A stretch of 64,000 bases of DNA from NCBI RefSeq assembly GCF_007993935.1, contig NZ_VITY01000006.1:372001-436000 (forward strand), in the 5' to 3' direction. This stretch comes from Bradyrhizobium macuxiense (GTDB lineage Bacteria > Pseudomonadota > Alphaproteobacteria > Rhizobiales > Xanthobacteraceae). Of this stretch, positions 10,502 through 18,486 are shown piece after piece. The translations under genes were made by a program, and so were the position numbers. A model generated the notes under the pieces. That model ran no database searches. It saw only the letters and a list, made by a program, of their open reading frames with translations, and was not told the origin of the DNA. Each line of letters opens with the position of its first letter. Positions within the stretch are counted from its first letter, which is position 1.

Positions 10502-11689
10502 ATGCGCTTGACGACATTACTCGGCATCCTGGCCGGAGCATCCGCGCTCTGGCTCACGCCGGCCCAGGCGGCCGACGAGATCGTGGTTGGTTTTGCGACC
10601 GCGGCATCCGGATTCATGCAGGCCTATGACAAGCCGGCGCAGGACGCGGCGCTGATCCGGATCGAGGAGATCAACAAGGCCGGCGGCCTGCTCGGCAAGA
10701 AGCTCAAGCCGGTGTTTGCCGACACCAAGACCGACCAGGCCGAAGGCGCCAAAGCCGGCCTTGCGGTGCTCGACCAGGGCGCCGACCTCGTGATCGTCTC
10801 CTGCGACTACGATTTCGGCGCACCCGCGGCGCTGCAGGCGCAGGCCGCCGGCAAGGTTTCGTTCTTCCTCTGCGCCGAATCGATCAAGGCCGGCATCCCC
10901 GGCGTCGGCCCGTTCTCGTTCTCGGCCTCGGTGCTGGCCCCGGTGCAAGGCGCAACCATGTCGGAATGGGCGTACAGCAAGAAGAACGCGCGCAGCTTCT
11001 ATCGGCTGCTCGACAGCTGGACCGTCTACAACAAGGGCATCTGCGACGGCTTCGACTGGATGCTGCCGCGCCTGAAGGAGGCCAAGTTGGTCGGCAGCGA
11101 CACCTTCAAGAACGACGACGCCTCGATCGCGTCGCAGATCACGCGGATCAAGAGCCTGCCGAAGGAACCTGACGCCATCATGCTCTGCACGATGATGCCG
11201 GGCGCCGTCTCCGCCATCAAGCAGATCCGCGCCGCCGGCATCAAGTCGATGATCCTCAACGGCTCGGGCGTCGACGGCAGCTACTGGATGAACGCCGTTC
11301 CGGATCTGTCGAACTTCTACGTTCCGGTGCAGGGCTCGGTCTACGGCGACGATCCGAACGCGAAGGTCAACGAGTTCAACAAGAAGTACAAGGAAGTCAC
11401 CGGCGGTGACCCGTCCAGCCAGTACGTCTATCCCGGCTACGTCCTGATCGACGTCTGGGCCAAGGCGGTCGAGCGCGCCAAGTCGACCGACGCGGCGGCG
11501 GTCGTCGCCGAGCTCGAGAAGATGAACAACGAGCCCACGCTGTTCGGGCCGCGCACCTTCACCAAGGACATCCACCACCAGAACCAGGGCCGTTACCTGA
11601 TCGTCGACACCGAGGCCGGCAAGCCGAAGGTGATCGACCAGTGGACGATCTCGGAAAAGATCCCGCTCGACTATCTGGTGTCCAAGTAA
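10502..11689 (+). CDS. periplasmic substrate-binding protein of the liv-type importer
   Basis: Product of 395 aa, with a signal peptide ending at about PAQAADE (cleavage near residue 23), then a type I periplasmic-binding fold of the Peripla_BP_6 (leucine-binding-like) class. GGAGGAGTG just upstream of the ATG at 10502 sets the start; the frame is open from 10487. As last gene of the transporter set and immediate upstream neighbour of pxpA, it likely selects the substrate fed to the Pxp/biotin enzymes. A stem-loop follows the stop codon. The ligand cannot be read from sequence. Confidence 0.9.
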   Translation: MRLTTLLGILAGASALWLTPAQAADEIVVGFATAASGFMQAYDKPAQDAALIRIEEINKAGGLLGKKLKPVFADTKTDQAEGAKAGLAVLDQGADLVIVSCDYDFGAPAALQAQAAGKVSFFLCAESIKAGIPGVGPFSFSASVLAPVQGATMSEWAYSKKNARSFYRLLDSWTVYNKGICDGFDWMLPRLKEAKLVGSDTFKNDDASIASQITRIKSLPKEPDAIMLCTMMPGAVSAIKQIRAAGIKSMILNGSGVDGSYWMNAVPDLSNFYVPVQGSVYGDDPNAKVNEFNKKYKEVTGGDPSSQYVYPGYVLIDVWAKAVERAKSTDAAAVVAELEKMNNEPTLFGPRTFTKDIHHQNQGRYLIVDTEAGKPKVIDQWTISEKIPLDYLVSK

Positions 11690-11701
11690 CCCGGCACCGC
11701 G

Positions 11702-11734
11702 CCGCCCTGGGTGCGCTGGACGTACGCAGGGCGG
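11702..11734 (+). other. stem-loop after the binding-protein gene
   Basis: CCGCCCTG (11702-11709) and CAGGGCGG (11727-11734) form an 8-bp perfect stem around a 17-nt loop, 13 nt after the stop. No U-tract follows and the next gene is in the same direction. It may therefore stabilise or partly attenuate the transcript, as is known for binding-protein messages. Confidence 0.4.
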
Positions 11735-11780
11735 GCCCGCCGCCGGTCCTCTACAAAGCTTGTTGGAAGGAAATCAGGAG

Positions 11781-12509
11781 ATGGTCGTGATCAACTGCGA
11801 CATGGGCGAGGCCTACGGCCTCTACAAGATGGGCGACGACAGGGCGTTGATGCCGCATATCGACGTCGCTAACGTCGCCTGCGGCTTTCATGCCTCCGAC
11901 TTCAATCACATGCGCAAGACGGTGCAGCTCGCCAGGGAGTTCGGCGTCAAGGTCGGCGCACACCCCTCGCTGCCGGATCTGCAGGGATTTGGCCGCAGGG
12001 AGATGAAGATCAGCCGCGAGGAGCTGACCAACTGCCTGCTCTACCAGATCGGCGCGCTGAAGGCGTTCCTGGATGCCGAAGGCATGCCGCTCAACCACAT
12101 CAAGCCGCACGGTGCGCTCTACGGCATGGCGTCGCGCAACGAGGACATCGCCGAAGCCGTCGCCGACGCCGCTGACGTCTACAAGGTGCCGCTGCTCGGC
12201 ATGAAGGGAACGCTGCACCAGCAAGTCTATGAGCGCCGCGGTCATGCCTTCGTCGCCGAGTACTATGCCGATCTCGACTACAATGCCGACGGCAGCCTGA
12301 TCATCACCCGCGAGCACGAAGCAAAGGATCCGGCCGACGCCGCGACCCGATGCGCGAGAGCCGTGAACGAGGGCAAGACGCGCACGGTGGCGGGAAACGA
12401 CATCGTGGTCGGCGCCGATTCGATCTGCATTCACTCCGACACGCCGAACGCCGTCGCCATCGCGGAAGCCGTGCGCGAGGCGGTTCGTCCCTATCTCACC
12501 CCGCGCTGA
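11781..12509 (+). CDS. pxpA: 5-oxoprolinase subunit A (LamB/YcsF family)
   Basis: Product of 242 aa with the family signature INCDMGEAYG at the N-terminus, VNVACGFHA-like text (VANVACGFHASDFNHM), GAHPSLPD and KPHGALYG. PxpA works with PxpB and PxpC in ATP-dependent opening of 5-oxoproline to glutamate. The ATG at 11781 is preferred because MVVINCDMGE matches family N-termini and GGAAGG lies upstream; the frame itself opens at 11760. Here pxpA is split from pxpBC by a biotin carrier and a biotin carboxylase, so the true substrate may be a related lactam or amide. Confidence 0.88.
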   Translation: MVVINCDMGEAYGLYKMGDDRALMPHIDVANVACGFHASDFNHMRKTVQLAREFGVKVGAHPSLPDLQGFGRREMKISREELTNCLLYQIGALKAFLDAEGMPLNHIKPHGALYGMASRNEDIAEAVADAADVYKVPLLGMKGTLHQQVYERRGHAFVAEYYADLDYNADGSLIITREHEAKDPADAATRCARAVNEGKTRTVAGNDIVVGADSICIHSDTPNAVAIAEAVREAVRPYLTPR

Positions 12510-12547
12510 GCCGGCGCGGCAAGAAACCAACGATCCAAGAGGAAACC

Positions 12548-12790
12548 ATGGCAACGCAGCAGATCTTCTCGCCGCTCCCGGGCATCTTTTACCGCAGGCC
12601 CGCGCCCGACAAGCCGGTCTACAAGAACGACGGCGACGTCGTCGCGGAGAGCGACACGATCGGGCTCATCGAGGTGATGAAATCATTCAATGAAGTGAAG
12701 GCCGGCGCCGCCGGCAAGATCGTTCGCTTCCTGGCCGAGAACGAGGATGCCGTGATGGCCGGCCAGCCGATCGCAGAAATCGACGTTTGA
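12548..12790 (+). CDS. accB: short biotin carboxyl carrier protein
   Basis: Product of only 80 aa, a bare biotinyl/lipoyl domain without the long Pro/Ala-rich N-terminus of classical AccB (about 150 aa). The biotin acceptor is Lys45 in EVMKSFNEV. The second half (GKIVRFLAENEDAVMAGQPIAEIDV) is the usual hammerhead strand pair. The frame is open much further upstream, overlapping pxpA in another frame, but GAGGAAACC before the ATG at 12548 fixes the start. It probably carries CO2 from the next gene's product to a carboxyltransferase formed by PxpB/PxpC-like subunits. Confidence 0.88.
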   Translation: MATQQIFSPLPGIFYRRPAPDKPVYKNDGDVVAESDTIGLIEVMKSFNEVKAGAAGKIVRFLAENEDAVMAGQPIAEIDV

Positions 12791-12803
12791 GCCGCGACCA
12801 GCC

Positions 12804-14204
12804 ATGGCGATCAAGAAGCTCCTCATAGCCAATCGCGGCGAGATCGCGGTGCGCATCATCCGCGCCGCGCGCGATCTCGGCATTGCAACCGTCCAGGTCT
12901 ACAGCAAGGCCGACAAGGACTCGCTCGCGGTCAGGCTCGCCGACGAGGCGATCGATATCGGTCCGCCGCAGGCGTCGAAATCCTATCTCAACCAGGCGGC
13001 GATCCTTGCCGCGGCGCAGGCCACCGGCGCCGATGCGATCCATCCCGGCTACGGCTTCCTCGCCGAGAATGCCGAATTCGCGGCCGCGGTCGAAGCGGCC
13101 GGATTGATCTTCGTCGGCCCGACCGCACAATCGATCCGGCTGATGGGCGACAAGGTCGCGGCCCGCGAGGCCGCCGCCTCCGCCGGCGTGCCGACCGTCC
13201 CCGGCAGCGAGGGGCGGCTGGAGTCGGAGGAAGCGGCCTTCGCGCTGGTCGAGAAAACCGGCTTCCCTGTCATGATCAAGGCCGCCGCCGGCGGTGGCGG
13301 ACGCGGCATTCGTATCGCGCGGTCCGCCGAAGAGTTTCATCATCTGATGCCGCAGGCCCAGGCCGAAGCGCTTGCGGCCTTCGGCGATGGCGGGCTCTAC
13401 GTCGAGAGGCTGATCGAGGGGGCGCGGCACATCGAGGTCCAGGTGCTCGGCGATGGACGCGACGTGATCCATTGCTTCGAGCGCGAATGCTCGTTGCAAC
13501 GGCGCCGCCAGAAGGTCTGGGAAGAGGCTCCCTCGCCCTCGCTCACCCAGGCCGTGCGTGAAAAACTCTGCAGTTCCGCCGTAGCGCTGGCCAAGGCGGT
13601 CAATTACCGCGGCGCAGGGACGCTCGAATATCTCTACGACGACAGGACCGGCGAATTCTACTTCCTGGAGATGAACACCCGGATCCAGGTCGAGCATCCC
13701 GTCACCGAAATGGTCACCGGCATCGACCTCGTGCGCGAGATGATCCGGGTCGCCGGCGGCGAGCCCCTGCGCATTCGCCAGGACGAGGTGCGCGTCGGCG
13801 GCCATTCGATCGAGGTCCGCATCAACGCCGAGGATCCCGCCAGGAATTTCCTGCCCAATCCGGGCACGGTGAGCGCGCTCAGCGTACCCGGCGGCGACGG
13901 TGTGCGCTTCGACAGCATGCTCTATCAGGGCTACACCGTGCCGCCGTTCTACGACAGCCTGCTCGGCAAGCTGATCGTGCACGACAAGGACCGGCCAAGC
14001 GCCATCCGGAGGCTCGAGCGGGCGCTGGCCGAGCTCAGCGTCGAAGGCATTTTCACGACGAAGCCCCTGCACCAGGCGCTGGCGCGCGACGCCGACGTCA
14101 AGGCCGGACGCTTCCATACGGCATGGCTCGAACCGTGGCTGGAGTCCCATGCCGCAGCCCTTGCCACCGCTCAGCCGCCATCAGCCGTGAAGGTCGCGCC
14201 ATGA
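12804..14204 (+). CDS. accC: biotin carboxylase subunit
   Basis: Product of 466 aa, the AccC family's usual length plus a short tail. Contains IANRGEIAVRIIRAA, HPGYGFLAENA, the ATP-grasp glycine loop KAAAGGGGRGIR, ECSLQRRRQK and EMNTRIQVEHPVTE. It carboxylates biotin with ATP and bicarbonate. It starts 13 bp after the small carrier gene and is followed 43 bp later by pxpB. A paralogue dedicated to this pathway is more likely than the fatty-acid enzyme, because fabric genes such as accD are absent and the neighbours are carboxyltransferase-like Pxp subunits. Confidence 0.93.
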   Translation: MAIKKLLIANRGEIAVRIIRAARDLGIATVQVYSKADKDSLAVRLADEAIDIGPPQASKSYLNQAAILAAAQATGADAIHPGYGFLAENAEFAAAVEAAGLIFVGPTAQSIRLMGDKVAAREAAASAGVPTVPGSEGRLESEEAAFALVEKTGFPVMIKAAAGGGGRGIRIARSAEEFHHLMPQAQAEALAAFGDGGLYVERLIEGARHIEVQVLGDGRDVIHCFERECSLQRRRQKVWEEAPSPSLTQAVREKLCSSAVALAKAVNYRGAGTLEYLYDDRTGEFYFLEMNTRIQVEHPVTEMVTGIDLVREMIRVAGGEPLRIRQDEVRVGGHSIEVRINAEDPARNFLPNPGTVSALSVPGGDGVRFDSMLYQGYTVPPFYDSLLGKLIVHDKDRPSAIRRLERALAELSVEGIFTTKPLHQALARDADVKAGRFHTAWLEPWLESHAAALATAQPPSAVKVAP

Positions 14205-14247
14205 TGGCAAGAGAATCCGCCCCGTCAGCAACAGGAGGCCGCTAGTG

Positions 14248-15123
14248 ATGCAAACCCGATTTTCCTTCGGCGGCGACGAGCACATCTTCGCCGAGGTCGG
14301 CGAGGCGATGTCGCTCGAGGCCTTTTTCAAGAGCCTCTTCATCACCAACGCGGTGCGCGACGCGAAGATCAGGGGCGTCACCGAGATCTGTCCGGCAAAC
14401 GCGTCCTATCAGGTCAAGTTCGATCCCGACCAGATCAAGCCGGACGATCTCCTCACCGAGCTGAAGCGGCTGGATTCCGCGTCGGAGAAATCCGAACCGG
14501 TGATCAAGACGCGGATCATCGAGATCCCCGTGCTCTACAACGATCCCTGGACGCACGAGACGCTGATGCGCTTCCGCGAGCGGCATCAAGACCCAAACGG
14601 AACCGATCTCGAATATGCCGCGCGCATCAACGGCCTCGACAGCGTCGACGCCTTCATCAAGGCGCATTCCAGCGCGCCCTGGTTCGTCTCGATGGTCGGC
14701 TTCGTTGCCGGCCTGCCGTTCCTCTACCAGATGGTCGAGCGCAAGCGGCAGCTTCAGGCGCCGAAATATCTGCGCCCGCGCACCGACACGCCGAAGCTCA
14801 CCGTCGGACATGGCGGCTGTTTCAGCTGCATCTACTCGGTGCGCGGCGCCGGCGGCTATCAGATGTTCGGCATCACGCCGATGCCGATCTACGATCCCAA
14901 CCAGAACATCAGCTATCTGCGCGACTTCATGTGTCTGTTCAGGCCGGGCGACATCGTGAAGTGGAAGCCGATCGACCGGGCGGCCTATGATGCAGCGGTC
15001 GCCGACGTCGACGCCGGCCGGTTTGCGCCGGTGATCCGCGACGTCTCGTTCTCGCTGACCGAGTTCAACCGCGACGTTGATGCCTACAACGCCAAGCTCG
15101 ATGGAGTCCTCCATGGCCGTTAA
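14248..15123 (+). CDS. pxpB: 5-oxoprolinase subunit B / KipI-type carboxyltransferase subdomain
   Basis: Product of 291 aa of the AHS1/KipI family, longer than the usual ~220-240 aa. An additional stretch near residues 90-140 (RFRERHQDPNGTDLEYAARI and around) precedes the family core. The core has VGFVAGLPFLYQM, GGCFSCIYSVRGAGGYQM and TPMPIYDPNQ. The family is homologous to half of the urea carboxylase carboxyltransferase domain. AGGAGG at 14233-14238 precedes both a GTG (14245) and an ATG (14248); the ATG is chosen. Overlaps pxpC by 11 nt. Confidence 0.85.
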   Translation: MQTRFSFGGDEHIFAEVGEAMSLEAFFKSLFITNAVRDAKIRGVTEICPANASYQVKFDPDQIKPDDLLTELKRLDSASEKSEPVIKTRIIEIPVLYNDPWTHETLMRFRERHQDPNGTDLEYAARINGLDSVDAFIKAHSSAPWFVSMVGFVAGLPFLYQMVERKRQLQAPKYLRPRTDTPKLTVGHGGCFSCIYSVRGAGGYQMFGITPMPIYDPNQNISYLRDFMCLFRPGDIVKWKPIDRAAYDAAVADVDAGRFAPVIRDVSFSLTEFNRDVDAYNAKLDGVLHGR

Positions 15124-16090
15124 GGTTTTGAAGCCGGGTCTTGCGACCACTGTCCAGGATCTCGGACGTCCGGGCTATTATCACATCGGCATCCCGCTCT
15201 CCGGCGGCATGGACCGTCACGCGCTCGCGGCCGCCAATCTGCTGGTCGGCAACGAGGCAGGCGCAGCCGTGCTCGAAGCCGTGTTCATGGGACCCGAGCT
15301 CGAATTCACCGAGGACGCCATCGTCGCGGTCACCGGTGCGGAGCTGCCGCCGAAGCTCGACCGCGAGCCGCGCGAAACCTGGACCAGCTTCAGGGTGAAG
15401 CGCGGCCAGATCCTCTCCTTCGACTTCCTCAAGCAGGGTGCGCGCGGCTACATCGCGGTCGCCGGCGGCATCGACGTGCCCGTCGTTCTCGGCTCGCGCT
15501 CGACCTACGCGCTCGGCGCGCTCGGCGGTTTCAAGGGCCGCAAGCTCGAGGCCGGCGACGAATTGCCCATCGGCCATGCCGCCGCGGCAGCCAAGGATGG
15601 ACGCAGCGTCGCCAGGGAATTGCGCGGGCAACCGGCGGGAATGCCGACCGAGCTGCGCGCGATGCCCGGGCTCTACTGGCACCGCATCACCGAGGCGGCC
15701 GGCGACGGCTTCTTCTCCGACACCTGGAAGGTCGCGCCGGAGGCGGACCGGATCGGCTACCGCTTCAAAGGCGGCAAACCGCTCGAATTCGTTCCACGCG
15801 AACCGCCGTTCGGCGCCGGCTCCGACCCGTCCAACATCACCGATGCCTGCTATCCCTACGGCTCGATCCAGGTTCCCGGCGGCACCGAACCGATCGTGCT
15901 GCATCGTGATGCAGTCTCCGGCGGCGGCTACTTCATGGTTGGGACCATCATCGCCGCGGACATGGACCTGATCGGCCAGCTGCAGCCCAACACACCGGTG
16001 AAGTTCGTCAAGGTCGACATGAATCAGGCGCTTGCGGCTCGCAAGAGCCGGTCGGAACTGCTCGGCAAGCTGCACAGCGCCCTGGCGTGA
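15113..16090 (+). CDS. pxpC: 5-oxoprolinase subunit C / biotin-dependent carboxyltransferase family (KipA type)
   Basis: Product of 325 aa of the AHS2/KipA family: VLKPGLATTVQDLGRPGYYHIGI-type N-terminus, SGGMDRHALAAANLLVGN, YIAVAGGIDVPVVLGSRSTY and, near the end, GGYFMVGTIIAADMDLIGQL. It pairs with PxpB. The ATG at 15113 lies inside the last codons of pxpB with GGAG upstream (15103-15106), implying translational coupling; in-frame starts at 15077 and 15101 are less like the family. Together with the carrier and carboxylase, the set has every part of a biotin-dependent carboxylase, plus PxpA. Confidence 0.9.
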   Translation: MAVKVLKPGLATTVQDLGRPGYYHIGIPLSGGMDRHALAAANLLVGNEAGAAVLEAVFMGPELEFTEDAIVAVTGAELPPKLDREPRETWTSFRVKRGQILSFDFLKQGARGYIAVAGGIDVPVVLGSRSTYALGALGGFKGRKLEAGDELPIGHAAAAAKDGRSVARELRGQPAGMPTELRAMPGLYWHRITEAAGDGFFSDTWKVAPEADRIGYRFKGGKPLEFVPREPPFGAGSDPSNITDACYPYGSIQVPGGTEPIVLHRDAVSGGGYFMVGTIIAADMDLIGQLQPNTPVKFVKVDMNQALAARKSRSELLGKLHSALA

Positions 16091-16265
16091 TCGCCGCCGG
16101 GCCGCCCTATCCGTCAGCGAGTCCCCGGCCGGCACCACCGGTCAGGGGATCGTGCCTGAGGTCGGCTTCACCGCGAGAGCTGCGCCCGTCGGCACGAGAG
16201 TTGCAGCGCATGCGGCCGGGCTGAGAAACACCGCTCATGAGTTAGGCAACATCGGAACAACCGCG

Positions 16266-17231
16266 ATGTCCGTTTCTCTGAAACAGATCCGTTACTTCGT
16301 CGCCGCCGCCGAGACCGGGCGCATCAGCCAGGCGGCGATCGACCTCAACGTCTCGCAATCCGCAGTCACTGCGGCCATTCAGCAGCTCGAAGCGACCGTC
16401 TGCGCCCGCCTGCTGGAACGCGCGCCGAACGGCGTCACCGTCACGATGGAGGGCAGCCGCTTCCTGTCCCAGGGCCGCCAGATCCTCGCCGCCGTTGCCG
16501 AGGCGGTGCGGAACACGCAGATGTCGGCGGGACCGCTGTTCGGGACGATCCGCATCGGCGTCACCTACACCGTGTCGGGCTACTTCCTGCCGCGCCACCA
16601 GAAACGCTTCCAGGCAAGCTTTCCCGGCATCACGATCGAGCTGTTCGAGGCGCCGCGCGACGTGCTGGAACGTGCGCTCGTCGACGGCGCGCTCGATCTC
16701 GCTGTGATGCTGGTGTCGAACCTGCGCAACAACGCCATGCTGACGAGCGAGACGCTGCTGCGATCGCCGCGCCGCTTGTGGCTTGCGCCCGAGCATCCGC
16801 TGACCCGCGCCGAGCGGGTCCATCTCGCCGACATCGCAACCTATCCCTACGTCATGCTCACCGTCGACGAGGCCAAGCACACCTCGATGCGCTACTGGAG
16901 CAATGCCTCGCTCGAGCCGAACACGATCTTCCGCACCTCCTCGGTCGAGGCCGTGCGCTCGATGGTCGCAGGCGGCATGGGGATCGCCATTCTCTCCGAC
17001 CTGATCTACCGGCCCTGGTCGCTGGAGGGACAGCGGATCGAGACCCGCGTCATCGAGGACGAGGTGCCCAGCATGGATATCGGCCTGGCCTGGCGGCGCG
17101 ACACCAGGCCATCGGAAGCAGCGATGGCGTTCCACGATTTCATGCGCTTCGCGGTTGCAGGCGTCGGGCCGGGGCGGCCCCCCGTCAGCATGGATCAGCG
17201 GCACCAGGCTGAGGAGGCGATCGAAATCTAG
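16266..17231 (+). CDS. LysR family regulator, paralogue at the far end of the liv/pxp block
   Basis: Product of 321 aa. HTH LKQIRYFVAAAETGRISQAA / LNVSQSAVTAAIQQLE and a LysR substrate domain. It shares long text with the LysR at 5963-6883 (LLRSPRRLW, PYVMLTVDEA, FRTxSVEAVRSMVA, YRPWSLEG), so the two are paralogues at opposite ends of one gene block. The frame is open from 16032, inside pxpC; the ATG at 16266 is chosen because it gives the conserved MSVSLKQIRYF start. No clear ribosome-binding site is visible, so the start is the least sure part. It is co-directional with pxpC, 175 bp away. Confidence 0.85.
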   Translation: MSVSLKQIRYFVAAAETGRISQAAIDLNVSQSAVTAAIQQLEATVCARLLERAPNGVTVTMEGSRFLSQGRQILAAVAEAVRNTQMSAGPLFGTIRIGVTYTVSGYFLPRHQKRFQASFPGITIELFEAPRDVLERALVDGALDLAVMLVSNLRNNAMLTSETLLRSPRRLWLAPEHPLTRAERVHLADIATYPYVMLTVDEAKHTSMRYWSNASLEPNTIFRTSSVEAVRSMVAGGMGIAILSDLIYRPWSLEGQRIETRVIEDEVPSMDIGLAWRRDTRPSEAAMAFHDFMRFAVAGVGPGRPPVSMDQRHQAEEAIEI

Positions 17232-17338
17232 AATATCTGTTTCCGTTTTATTCGACTTGACGCCGTCCGGCAGTCCTCGCCAAACTTTGGCCTGGGGACA
17301 CGACGACCGGAGGCACAGCCGGCGGCGGGGAGTGAGAC

Positions 17339-18298
17339 ATGCAAGTCACCTACACGACCATCGACATCCCGTTGCAGAGCCGCCGCCAGTACTGGCAGGA
17401 GGTCGTCTCGAAGACCTATTACTCGCTCGACCTGCGCTTCCCGAGCACGCGCGAGTTCGATGCGCGCCTCGGCGCCTGGTCGATGGGTCCGCTCTCGGTC
17501 TCGCGAAACATCGCCAATGGCCTGCTGTACAAGCGCCATGAGCGGCACCTCCTGAGCGAGCGGGAGGAATCCTTCCTGATCACGGTGCCCGAGCTTGCGG
17601 AAATCCGCTTCGAGCAGGACGGCAAGGTCGTGCACTGCCGTCCCGGCGCATTCCTGATCGAGCGCAGCCATCTGCCCTACGAATTCAGCCATCAGGATCC
17701 AACGGCGCTGTGGTGCCTGAAGATCCCGAGCGCGGTGCTGCGCGGCCGCATTTCGCGGCCCGAACGCCTCGCCACCCTGCAATTCGACGCCAGCCGCAGC
17801 GTCGGCGCGCTGTTCGTCGACACGCTGCGGCTCTCCGGTGAGCGGATCGAGGAAATGGACGAGACGGCGCGCACGCTGATGGGCAAGCACCTGATCGAGC
17901 TGCTCGCAATGGCCATCGAATCCGACGACCGCGTGCTGACCGGCCACTCGTCCTCGGTACGTAACGGCCACCTGCTGCGCTGCGAGCAGTTCATCCGTGC
18001 CCGCCTCGACGACATGCGGCTCACCCCGCAGATGATCGCCGACGGCTGCGGCATCTCGCTGCGCTATCTGCACCAGATCTTCGAAGGCGAGGGGCTGACC
18101 GTCTGCGCCTATATCCGCAACCAGCGGCTGGCGATGTGCGATGCCCTGCTGCGCGATGCGGGCTGCCGCAAGAGCATCTCGGAAATCGCCTATCAATGGG
18201 GCTTTGCCGACCAGGCGCAATTCAGCCGCAACTATCGCGGCCGGTTCGGCTGCACCCCGAGCGAAGCGCGCGCCACCTCTCGCGCCGCCAACGCCTGA
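17339..18298 (+). CDS. AraC family regulator (FeaR-like)
   Basis: Product of 319 aa. N-terminal AraC-binding-like domain (about residues 1-190) and C-terminal AraC HTH (about 215-315: MIADGCGISLRYLHQIF, then SISEIAYQWGFADQAQFSRNYRGRFGCTPSEA). GGGGAGTGAGAC precedes the ATG. It lies immediately upstream of, and in the same direction as, the hyuA operon, so it is the best candidate activator of that operon. Its architecture is the same as that of the AraC at 623-1603, but they are not close copies. Confidence 0.87.
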   Translation: MQVTYTTIDIPLQSRRQYWQEVVSKTYYSLDLRFPSTREFDARLGAWSMGPLSVSRNIANGLLYKRHERHLLSEREESFLITVPELAEIRFEQDGKVVHCRPGAFLIERSHLPYEFSHQDPTALWCLKIPSAVLRGRISRPERLATLQFDASRSVGALFVDTLRLSGERIEEMDETARTLMGKHLIELLAMAIESDDRVLTGHSSSVRNGHLLRCEQFIRARLDDMRLTPQMIADGCGISLRYLHQIFEGEGLTVCAYIRNQRLAMCDALLRDAGCRKSISEIAYQWGFADQAQFSRNYRGRFGCTPSEARATSRAANA

Positions 18299-18486
18299 CG
18301 ACACCACGACCGCATCGGCCTGATCGTTTCCTGGGCAGCCGTCTTTGGCAGCCCGCCGCCGTCCGCGGCACGCACCCCCCGCCATACGGTTCGCTCTCTC
18401 GCACAAATCTTCCTGCGCTCAGCGTCAAGAAGGCGGGCCGCCGCTCTGCCTAAGATCGGCGAAACGCTTGTTCGAAAGGAAGACGC

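Noticed and set aside
8316..10541. 741-codon minus-strand open frame opposite livH/livM
   Set aside because: Composition is an Asp/Arg/His/Gln-rich shadow of a G+C-biased gene on the other strand; no domain text, and livH/livM are unmistakable.
17257..17286. TTGACG plus CAAACT as a promoter for the AraC gene at 17339
   Set aside because: The -10 match is poor and the spacing is 18 nt; not better than chance in this region.
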